From the NCBI GenBank assembly GCA_903813345.2, contig CAIIXF020000011.1, forward strand, positions 10,948,842 to 11,012,841: a stretch of 64,000 nucleotides of DNA. Reading direction: 5' to 3'. Below are positions 13,401 to 25,400 of the stretch, piece after piece. A program made the translations under genes and the position numbers. Source of the stretch: Owenia fusiformis (taxonomy: Eukaryota > Annelida > Polychaeta > Sabellida > Oweniidae). Below the pieces are notes generated by a model that saw nothing but the letters and a program-made list of their open reading frames with translations, was not told the DNA's origin and searched no databases. The first letter of the stretch is position 1. The number at the start of each line of letters is the position of its first letter.

Positions 13401-16400
13401 TAAGAACCACCCCTGAAAATTTGAAATTGATCCGTCACACAGTTAACCAGAAAACATGTAAACAAGACTTTACAGACAAGATTTCAGGATGGAAAATCCA
13501 AAATGGCTGCCTTGACATTTACCAAGAATGTCAAAAAACTAATCTGTTTGTAGATTTTCATACTAAGAATCATCCCTGAAAATATGAAATTGATCTACCA
13601 AAGTGTTCACCTGAAAACGGGTAGACAAGACTTTACAGACAAGATTTTAGGACAGAAAATCCAAAATGGCTGCCTTAACATTTACGCAGAATGCAAAAAA
13701 AGTAATCAGATGTAGATTTTCATACAAAGAATCATCCCTGAAAATTTGAAATTGATCTATTAAACCGTTCACCTAATAACGCGTAGACAAGACTTTACAG
13801 GCAAGATTTTAAGACGGAAAATCCAAAATGGCTGCCTTGACATTCACCCAGAATGCAAAAAAACTAATCAGTTCTAGATTTTCATACTAAGAATCTTTCC
13901 TGAAAATTTGAAATTGATCTACCAAACAGTTCACCTGAAAACGAGTAGACAAGACTTTACAGACAAGATTTTAGGACGGAAAATCCAAAATGGCTGCCTT
14001 GACATTTACCCAGAATGCCAAAAAACTAATGAGATCTAGATTTTTATACTAAGAATCATCCCTGAAAATTTGAAATTGATCCACCAAACGGTTCACCTGA
14101 AAACGCGCAGACAAGACTTCACAGACAAGATTTTAGGACCGAAAAATCCAAAATGGCCGACAATAAAAAAGTCCTTATGAGTTTTTGCTGATTTCTTTTT
14201 ACAAAATTATCACATATAACTACTGTTAACAATAAAGTAGGCTTTTACAGCAAAGTACATCTGAAATTATTTATAAAGCTACTAAATAGTTAAAGTATGA
14301 AAACTCAAAAACACCATTCAATATGATACAAAGTATTATCGCGCGCTAACTTTTCTTAAGACATTCAAAATGGCTGACATGACTGAGCTAGCAGGTCCAA
14401 AACCTAATCAGATCTAGAATGAAGTGAGCTGAACAAGATGTTAAAGTTTTAAAAGCAACTGTGAAGCAGTTTTTCTTAAAGTTTGCAGACAAGGATTTTA
14501 GCATTTGACTTCAAAATGGCCGACAGGAAGTAGGTTTCGAATTAAATTTTTTTCATCCACATCTATAGGCACTCATAAGTTATTCCTGAAAATTAGAAGG
14601 TGATACCTCTAGCGGTTTTGGAGAAAACTGCCGGACGTACGGACGGACGGACAGACAGACAACCAGACAGACAGACAGACGGACGGACGCGCCTAGGACG
14701 ACAATATGGCCCCACACTATGTGGTGGGGACATAAAAACTATATTACTAAAGCCATTAACCACTAATACCTACTTTGCAAACAAGCTGTTCCATTCTTAT
14801 AAAAGTTTTCAACGCAGGTACATGCAGGACTAACACCACTACATTCTGCATTGACATCTGAGCATTCTGTTGTATTATTACATCCCTCACCCAAGCCTTT
14901 CTCTGTTTGGGGTAAAGCAAAATAAATAAGGGTTATTTGAAACATGCATGACATTTGTAATAACGCAGATGCGAGTAGGTAGTTACCAGTTTCACCACCA
15001 GGTGGCTCGTTCGGGTCAGATAGCATGGCGGATATAGTAGAAAGTTCCCTTTAACTTAAATAACATCTGTTTTAGTGGTTCAATTTTCATCTAACCCTTA
15101 TGTATCTAATAGTTATGCAAATTAAAATATGTCCAGTAAATGAAAATGTTATCTGACCAATACAAGAAAAGATATTTCACTTTTTGTGATTTTGTAACAT
15201 GGGCTCTATGGAGAATCAACCCGAACTAGAAGTCACACTTTCAAAAATAATTAAATTTTTAAACTTGATAAACAATTTTCGAAACCATATTACTAGATGT
15301 ACTTTTACATGTAGATTTCAAATATAACATCGCTTTGACTGAATTTTGAATATTAAATGGCGTAAATCAAGATTTTTTCTACTCGCATCTAGTCTATTGG
15401 TATGTAGGTATGGGTAGTATTATGGCATATAAGCATGAATGTTAACTTGCCCCTATATTTTGATTAGTTAGTCCAACCCAATTTTGATGTACTAAAACTA
15501 TATAACTAAAGCCATGCACCACTAATACCTACTTTGCAAACAAGCTGTTCCATTGTTATAAAAGTTCTCAACGCAGGTACATTTATCACCATTACATTCT
15601 GCATTAACATCTAAGCATTCTTTTGTATTATTACATCCCTCATCCAAGCCTTTCTCTGTTTGGGGTAAAGCAAAATAAAAAGGGGTTATTTGAAACATGC
15701 ATGACATTTGTAATTGGTATGTAGGTATGGGTAGTATTATGGTTTATAAGCATGAATGTTATATCTTGCACCTATATTTTGATTAGTTAGTCCAACCCAA
15801 TTTTAATGTACTAAAACTATATTACCAAAACCATGCACCACTAACACTTACTTTGAAAACAAGCTGTTCCATTGTTATAAAAGTCATTTACACAGGTACA
15901 TGAAGGACCATCACCACTACATTCTGCATTAACATCTAAGCATTCTGTTGTGTTACTACATCCTTCACCCAAGCCTTTCTCTGTTTGGGGTAAAGCAAAA
16001 TAAATAGGGTATATTTAAAACAATTGCATGGTATTGATAGGATTATGGTCTGTAAACATGAATGTGTTCATCTTGCAACTATTTTCATCAGTAAGTCCAA
16101 TCCAATTTTATGTACTAAATCTGTATTACTAAAGCCATGCAATACTTCTATGTCAATGCATTAGGAATGAGCATTTTTGCTATTAGCTGATTTGGAATTT
16201 TGTTTTCTAGTTTTATTAATTAAATCAACGTAAGAAAAATGATTGAAACACAAATTCACTTGGGACAGAGGCATTCTGTTTGCAACATAATGCTGTTTTG
16301 TGGATAATTTTTTAGTGCAAATTATAGCAAAACTGCTCATTCCTAATGCATTGACAAAGACTTTAATGTCATTTAAGCATTCTGTTGTATTACTACATCC

Positions 16401-19400
16401 CTCACCCAAGCCTTTCTCTGTATGAGGTAAAGCAAAATACAAAGGGATATTTAAAACAATTGCATGGTATTGATAGGATTATGGTCTGTAAACATGAATG
16501 TTTTCGTCTTGCATCTCAGTTAGTGCAACATATTGATGTACTAAAACTATATTACTAAAGCCATGCACCACTAATACCTACTTTGCAAACAAGCTGTTCC
16601 ATTGTTAAAATAGTTCTCAACGCAGGTACATGTAGGACTATCACCACTACATTCTGCATTAACATCTAAGCATTCTGTTGTATTACTACATCCCTCATCC
16701 AAGCCTTTCTCTGTATAGGGTGAAGCAAAATACAAAGGGATATTTAAAACATGCATGGTATGAATAGGATGCATACAAGCTGTTCCATTGTTATAAAAGT
16801 CCTTCACACAGGTACATGTAAGACTATCACCACTACATTCTGCATTGTCATTTAAGCATTCTGTTGTATTACTACATCCCTCACCCAAAGCTTTTTCTGT
16901 ATAAGGTGAAGCAAAATATAAGGGGATATTTAAAACATGCATGGTATAGTTAGGATTATGGTATTTAAACATGAATGTTTTCATCTTGCATCTTTTTTCA
17001 TCAGTTAGACCCATCTAATTTTGATTTACTGAAACTATATTACCAAAGCCATACACCACTAATACCTACTTTGCAAACAAGCTGTTCCATTCTTATAAAA
17101 GTTCTCAACGCAGGTACATTTATCACCACTACATTCTGCATTGTCATTTAAGCATTCTGTTGTATTACTACATCCCTCACCTAAGCCTTTTTCTGTATGA
17201 GGCAAAGCAAAATACAAAGGCATATTTAAAACATGCATGGTATGAATAGGATTATGGTCTGTAAACATGAATGTTTTCGTCTTGCATCTCAGTTAGTGCA
17301 ACATATTGATGTACTAAAACTATATTACTAAAGCCATGCACCACTAATACCTACTTTGCAAACAAGCTGTTCCATTCTTATAAAAGTTCTCAACACAGTT
17401 ACATAGATCACCACTACATTCTGCATTGTCATTTAAGCATTCTGTTGTATTACTACATCCCTCACCCAAAGCTTTTTCTGTTTAAGGTGAAGCAAAATAT
17501 AAGGGGATATTTAAAACATGCATGGTATGAATAGGATTATGGTCTGTAAACATGAATGTTTTCGTCTTGCATCTCAGTTAGTGCAACATATTGATGTACT
17601 AAAACTATATTACTAAAGCCATGCACCACTAATACCTACTTTGCAAACAAGCTGTTCCATTCTTATAAAAGTTCTCAACACAGTTACATAGATCACCACT
17701 ACATTCTGCATTGTCATTTAAGCATTCTGTTGTATTACTACATCCCTCACCCAAAGCTTTTTCTGTTTAAGGTGAAGCAAAATACAAAGGCATATTTAAA
17801 ACATGCATGGTATGAATAGGATTATGGTCTGTAAACATGAATGTTTTCGTCTTGCATCTCAGTTAGTGCAACATATTGATGTACTAAAACTATATTACTA
17901 AAGCCATGCACCACTAATACCTACTTTGCAAACAAGCTGTTCCATTCTTATAAAAGTTCTCAACACAGTTACATAGATCACCACTACATTCTGCATTGTC
18001 ATTTAAGCATTCTGTTGTATTACTACATCCCTCACCCAAAGCTTTTTCTGTTTAAGGTGAAGCAAAATATAAGGGGATATTTAAAACATGCATGGTATGA
18101 ATAGGATTATGGTCTGTAAACATGAATGTTTTCGTCTTGCATCTCAGTTAGTGCAACATATTGATGTACTAAAACTATATTACTAAAGCCATGCACCACT
18201 AATACCTACTTTGCAAACAAGCTGTTCCATTCTTATAAAAGTTCTCAACACAGTTACATAGATCACCACTACATTCTGCATTGTCATTTAAGCATTCTGT
18301 TGTATTACTACATCCCTCACCCAAAGCTTTTTCTGTTTAAGGTGAAGCAAAATACAAAGGCATATTTAAAACATGCATGGTATGAATAGGATTATGGTCT
18401 GTAAACATGAATGTTTTCGTCTTGCATCTCAGTTAGTGCAACATATTGATGTACTAAAACTATATTACTAAAGCCATGCACCACTAATACCTACTTTGCA
18501 AACAAGCTGTTCCATTCTTATAAAAGTTCTCAACACAGGTACATTGATCACCACTACATTCTGCGTTGCCATTTAAGCATTCTGTTGTGTTACCACAGCC
18601 AACACCCAAGCCTTTCTCTGTATAGGGTTAAGTAAAATGCAAGGGGGAACTTTAACATGCATAAATATAATATAGAGTAAAGATTTAATATAGAATATAC
18701 AGGGTGGGCCAAAAAACCACCCCCAAGCCAATATTCCTGATAAATATTTATTTTTTAACAAACACACCAACAATGACATATCACTTTAAAGCTGATTTTA
18801 TTTGCAACAAAATTATAAATAATAGAAAATTTTTCAACAACCCTGGCTCAAGATATGACCATTTATCTGACATGGGGGCCAAAAAACACCTTCTGAATTT
18901 TCATCGATTTGGAAACATTAGCCCTTTTTACCAAATGATACCATTCAGTTAAAACTTGCATCATTGTCCCAAGACTTTCCTAACTGGATATTATACATTG
19001 TTTTCATTCAGTTTTTGAACTGCACATGCATGTGTATGCTTATAAAAAAATTCATTTCTTCTTCAGCCATTATATGGCTCAGTAGGTCAACCTTCTGAGT
19101 AGATTATTTGCTTAAGACGCGAAAGCCATTGGCATAATTGATGGATCTCTGCATCCAACTCCTAATTATTCGTTCTTTCAGTTTATCTACATCCCTGAGA
19201 GGCTAGGGATCTTCATAGACCAACTGTTCTAAATGCCCCCAGGTACTATGGTAACAGGACAACTCATCTCTAAGACAACTCATCCCCAAGACATCTCATC
19301 CCAAGATATCTCATCCCAAGACATCTCATCCCAAAACAATTCATCCCGAAGGCAACTCTTCCCAACTTAAAATATAACATAATTTTATACAATTAATTCC

Positions 19401-22400
19401 AACTTTTGAAAGAATATTTGAAAAATATTTAGAGATTTTAGCAGTAAGCATACTGTTTGCCCATGGAATATCTTTGTTTTTTATTACATACATTTTTCAT
19501 GCTGCATTGTTAACTGACACATTTTATTAAAACATTTTAATATTTTTGTAGTTTGTAGTTTATTTAGTCTAGTTTTAGTTGATTTTGTTGGCTGATTGAG
19601 ATAAATAAAAACATATTCAAATTATTGCATACGTTAATTATTAAATCAAAGATCATCAAAAGTATCAGATTAGGATTAACTCAATAAGAATGTATTATCC
19701 AAGGTATTATCAGAATAATTCTCCCAGATTAATTCAGTCTTTTTCTGATTTTTCTTAATTCAGTTTAATTGTTTTTTATATATAATATAAGAAAGAAGAA
19801 GAAATTAAATTCAGGTTAATGACTCCTGAAAATCATGTCAAATTTAAGCAGATTTTGACTGAAGCTGATTTTAATGAGCTTGTATCAAAAGGAAGATGTA
19901 AATGAAGCCTATAACACTTTGATTCCATTATCCAGAAAACATATAATGAATCATTCCCTCTGAGAACTAAAAAGATCAGGTACTCCTACAATAATAACAA
20001 ACCGTGGTTATCAAAAGCTATTTTGACATCCTGTAACACTAAAAATAGATTATATCTTGATTATATTAAAGTACCAACATTAGAAAATAAAAATGTATAT
20101 CTGAAATACAAAAGAATTCTCAGAAGAATAATTAAACGTGCAGAAAAATTACACTTTGAGAACAAATTCAAATTGATAAAAAACAATCTTAAAGAGACTT
20201 GGTCCTTGATAAATGAAATTATGAACAGAAAAAACAAGCAAAGGAGCCAGCCAAAATATTTCATTCTGAATAATAAAGAAGTCTCGGATAAAGGTGAAAT
20301 AGCCAATGGCTTTAATAATTTTTTTTCAAACGTTGGTTCAACCCTTGCAAATAAAATTCCAGATGCCAGAAATGACCACATGTACTACATGCATAGGTTA
20401 ACTAAAGATCTAACAAGGTCAATTTTTCTCTCTGATGTATCTGATGATGAAATGAATACGATCTTATCCTCTTTAAAAGACTGTGCTCCTGGAGCTGATC
20501 AGATAAAGCCTAGCGTAATTAAATATGTTAAACAGGTACTTATTATCCCTTTAGTGTATATCTGTAATCTGTCCTTACATAAGGCAGTCTTCCCTGATAA
20601 TCTCAAAATTGCAAAGGTCAGACCAATCTTCAAAAAAGAAGATGACAGAAAAATGACAAATTATCGACCAATATCTCTTCTTTCAGTATTCTCAAAAATC
20701 TTAGAAAGGGTTATGAGCAATAGGCTTGTTGAGTTTCTTGAGAAATTTAATATATTATGCGAACAACAGTTTGGTTTCAGGAAATATAGATCTACATATA
20801 TGGCTATACTTACTTTTCTTGATACTGTATAACATGAAATATTGCCGTGGATATAAAGTTGCCGATTGCCGAATGTAAAACAGAAACGGCAACATAAAAT
20901 TCGGAAATATAATTAAGTAATTGAAGATCGATCTTTGTGGGCGATAATATGGTAGTTGTCTAACGTAGTTGTCAACTTACTGTAATAGGGTAATTTTCTA
21001 ACGAGCATCAACTTACTATACTTTAACAAAAATCATAAATAAAATACGATAAAATCGAAGCTTTATTCCCCAGCATAAAATTACAATAAAAAGTCATGTT
21101 AAAAAGTTAAAATGTCAGAATCTAATTGTATCCAAATGCTTTGGAAATCCCAGTATTAAAAGTTTTTAATCCCGATATTAAAAGTCTTTAATCCCAATAT
21201 TAAGATTTAATCCCGATATTAAAAGTTTTTAATCCCGATATTAAAAGTTAAAATCACTCAAATTGTCACTCATAATGTCAGGATGTCAGGTTTTCTGAGT
21301 CAGTAAAATGAAGGTGATTAAAATTCAGTTGTAAATCAAAATTATATTAGAGGTGTCAGCTTAGCAATATTTTATTTGGCTTTACATTTAGGGGTGTCAG
21401 GTCAGCAAACTTTTATTCGGCAATAACAATTTTAATCCAATTTGGAAAATAAAGCACCCGGATTTAATACATGTTATACAGTAGGATTCAAAGAGCAATT
21501 GAAAATAAAGACTACAGTGCTGCCATCTTTATTGATTTGTCCAAAGCATTTGATACTGTAAATCACTCTATTTTATTAGACAAGCTTTATCATTATGGTA
21601 TTCGAGGAAATGCTCACAAATGGTTTAAAAGCTATCTTCAGGATAGGAAACAATTTACTGAATATAATGATGTACCGTCAAAGCAAGAAGTAATCACTTG
21701 CGGAGTGCCACAAGGATCGATACTTGGGCCGATCTTGTTCATTGTTTACATAAATGATATTATTACATCATCGAATACTTTCAACTTTGTAATGTTTGCA
21801 GATGATACTAGCCTTCTATGCTCTGACAGAGAACTCCATCAATTGGTCAATACTATGAATAATGAAGTAACCAACCTTGATGAATGGCTTTGTGCTAACA
21901 AACTGTCATTAAACCTGAATAAAACAAAATTTATGATTTTTTCACCTAAAAAAAGATTAGATAGAAACTATGTTAATTATACTCCAAAGCTCTCTATAAG
22001 AAAAAGTGACATTGAACAAATTAGCTGTACTCTGAGTGATAATTGATAATATACTTTCGTGGAAACAGCATATAATTGAATTGAAACAGAAACTGGCCAA
22101 GGCAATAGGTATAATATCTAAAATAAGAAACAAGCTGAATCTTAATACACTTAAGTCCATATATTTCTCACTCATCTATAGTCATATCAATTATTGCTCA
22201 ATTGCCTGGGGTAATGCTACTAAATCACTTCTAGAACCTATACTGCTCTTGCAAAAAGAGATTTTTGAGGCTTATCACATACAGCAATCGACTGGCATAC
22301 TCCGAGCCAATTTTCAAAAAACTAAATTTACTAAAGATCTATGATATTATTAAGCTCAACCAAGCAATATTTGTTCATAATTGCATTAAAAGACCTAGAA

Positions 22401-25400
22401 ATTTTCCAAAACAATTGTTTACCAATCTCTTTAAGGCAAACAGTCAGATGCATGACAGAAATACTAGATTTAAATTTGATTTAGTAGCAAATAAATATAA
22501 TTCAGAAATAGCTAAGAAATCAATTATGCGCCAAGGCCAGACACTCTGGAATAATCTTCCGGCTGCCCTTAGGAAACTTAATTCTTCATGCAAACTTAGG
22601 AATGATTTTAAAAAGTATATAATTGCCAAATATACAGATGAGTGATATTTTGTTATGTATTACTAGAACTACTTTTGATTATCTTTTAGTATTCAAGATT
22701 TAATTCTGATATTTTTAATGAATCATTGCATTGACTCTAGATCTACTGTGAACATGTTGCCATGTTGGAAGTCAGTCTTAGCCAGTCTTAGTTTTTGATT
22801 GTATCAAGCAACACTTAAATTTATTGCTTTGCCCTCTTTTAAATGTGTACTAGTTATAGTTAGTCTTAGTTAGTGTTCATCATTGGATCAGCTAATTATT
22901 ATATACCTACTATCTAAACAACATATTCTTTATACTGTATACACCCACAAGGGTGTCATGTAAAACCTTGTAAATAATACTATATATTAGAAAATAAAGC
23001 TGAATTGAATTAGAATTGAATTAGAATTAGAATATCCAACTATGAAAATCTCATGATAATGATCCAATTTTTAACTGAATATTAAAATTTGGTAGAAACA
23101 GCCTTTTGTTCGCAAAATAGATGAAAATTGAGAAGGTTTTTTACCCCCATGTCACATAATTGATTTTTGAATTATATCTCTAGGGTTGGTGAAAATTTTT
23201 CTATTATATATCATTTTGTTGCAAATTAAAAAATTATCTTTAAAGTGGTATATCATTGTTAGTGTGTTTGTTAAAAAATAAATATTTATAAGGAATATTG
23301 GCTAGGGGGTGGTTTTTTGGCCCACCCTGTAAATAAAAAGCAACTCAAGTATTGAGATTACATCTCTGCTCTCCTCATCCCCATCTCTCTCAATTTCCCT
23401 ATCAGCATACATTTCAAAGGAGAGAAGATGGGGATATTAGAGACTTCATAAAATACCAAAAGAGGCTTTACTTATCACAGGTCTGATGGTTGGCACTTTG
23501 AGATGAAGAATCTAGACTCTAATGGCAACTAAAGCTGTCAGGGGAAATCTTGCTTGAACACCCTATGCAGACAGAGCCTGTGGGAAATATTGGGTGCGGA
23601 GCAAATGAGCGGAGGGTGCGGAGCTAACGGTCATTTTTGAATTTAAATTTGGGATATTTCTGAAACTAAGCCGTTTTGGGACTTCAAATATACCAAGATA
23701 TGTGTATTTGACACCAAATATCAATACAATTGTGAAAATAGTAGCGCAATTCATTCTATAGCGACGCAGTGTGCCTTAAACCTTTCCCAGACCTATATAT
23801 TTTGAAATTATCCTTTTAATACTGAGTCCCCAGCATTCATAAAAAATGTTGTTCAAGGTACACTATCTATACAAATTATTTTTGCATCTTGGAAGCCAGG
23901 CAGTATCTGTGTGATTTTATAAAAATTCGGAAATGTTTTTCAGATATGAGCCCCCTCTAAATATTGGGTGCGGAGGAGCTCCATAAACGTACCTCCGCAC
24001 CCAATATTTAGAGGGGGCTCATATCTGAAAAACATTTCCGAATTTTTATAAAATCACAGATACTGCCTGGCTCCCAAGATGCAAAAATAATTTGCATGGG
24101 TAGTGTATCTTGAACACCATTTTTTATGAATGCTGGGGACGCAGTATTAAAAGGACAGTCTCAAAATATATCAGTCTGGGAAATGTTTAAGGCATACTGC
24201 GTCGCTATAAAATAAATTGCACTACTATTTTCACAATTTCATTGATATTTGGTGTCAAATACACATATCTTGGTATATTTGAAGTCCCAAAACGGCTTCG
24301 TTTCAGAAATATCCCAATTTTAAATTCAAAAATGACCGTTAGCTCCGCACCCTCCGCTCATTTGCGCCGCACCCAATATTTCCCACAGGCTCTGTCTGCA
24401 TAGGGTGTTGAAATCTATAGGCTTCTATAGAATTTCATAATGTCAATGGTTAAACCCACCAAGCAAAGGAATAAATGATCAAGAAATATACCACTTACTT
24501 GGTTGGCAGCTTGTTGAATTTTCTTGATAGAAACCATCTTGACATTGACATTTCTTTGGATCACCTACACATTCACTATTCTCTACTGTGCAGTTAGTGT
24601 TATTAGTACATTGTGCTCCTAGCTCTGATCCAGATACTTGGGTCTGAAATTGGACAATATGCAAGATAAACAACAGTTAATAAACTATATCACACAATTT
24701 AGCATATAGATGAACACTGTATCCCTTATATTGTTGTCATCCTCGGAACAAAAATACATATTATAAACACATATATTTTTAAGTGTGAAATAGTTGTTCC
24801 TAAACCAAAAATGGTTTTAAAAGTACTACCATACGCTATGGTTTTTCATTGATCAGATTTTACTGTTTGGATAATTGTTCATATTAGAGATTGAGAACCT
24901 TTTCAATCATATGTTGACGGGGCCAGAGTCATATCATAACTGTAATCATGGTAGTTAATAAAAAGCCATGAAAACATGACAAAGTGAGTGACATTCTTAT
25001 TGTTGTTGTTATATATGTTAATACTCCAGGATTATACATGCCAGAGATCTATTAGGTGAATTTCATTTTGGACATTTTAATTCAGCCTGTTGGATTGTTT
25101 ATAAAGCAGTTACAGTTATTTTCTGATCTCCAAACAAATCTAGTACAATGGGATCTGAGTGATTCATTATCATTTAAGGTAGTATATATTGCATCTCTGC
25201 CATTCATACTTGCTTTGTCTCTAATTTGAACTGCATTGCATAATTATTATTCTTTGGAAAGGGTTTTCATCATTACGTATTATATTTTTTAGACATAAGC
25301 TCATTCTGTCAGGCACATTCTATATAATTTCAGTTACCTAGAGTTGAAAACAACATGTAATATTATAATTTCAGATGCAAGCTGGAGGTATTTGGGGAAT

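Larger units (their letters stand above)
17355..18617 (-). repeat. 285-bp tandem exon+intron units (EGF series)
   Basis: The donor motif ACCTAC (plus strand) recurs at 17064, 17349, 17634, 17919, 18204 and 18489, exactly 285 bp apart each time. Each unit contains one 123-nt phase-1 exon and 162 nt of intron. The central four units are nearly identical, so the expansion is recent. Confidence 0.85.
19800..23035 (+). mobile_element. CR1/Jockey-like LINE, 5'-truncated and broken
   Basis: The reverse transcriptase is recognisable in order: ANGFNNFFSNVG and APGADQIKP, RPIFKKEDDRKMTNYRPISL, FIDLSKAFDTVNHS, GVPQGSILGPILF, and FVMFADDTSLL with the catalytic FADD. The endonuclease is missing. A 657-bp MITE interrupts the frame at 20825. 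Frameshifts occur near 22030 and 22265. The 3' end carries AATTGAATTAG-like tail repeats at about 22995-23030. It is inactive. Confidence 0.8.
18700..23329. mobile_element. Tc1/mariner-like transposon with long TIRs, hosting other elements
   Basis: Both ends begin CAGGGTGGGCCAAAAAACCA and are flanked by TA. The inverted similarity extends at least 200 bp on each side (18700-18915 against 23110-23329). Inside the left part a transposase remnant is visible on the minus strand. A CR1/Jockey-like LINE of about 3 kb occupies the right part and is itself interrupted by a MITE. The nesting order is DNA transposon, then LINE, then MITE. Confidence 0.8.

Noticed and set aside
23563-23754. 63-codon minus frame in the large palindrome
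   Set aside because: It lies wholly inside one arm of the inverted repeat; no start context or similarity.
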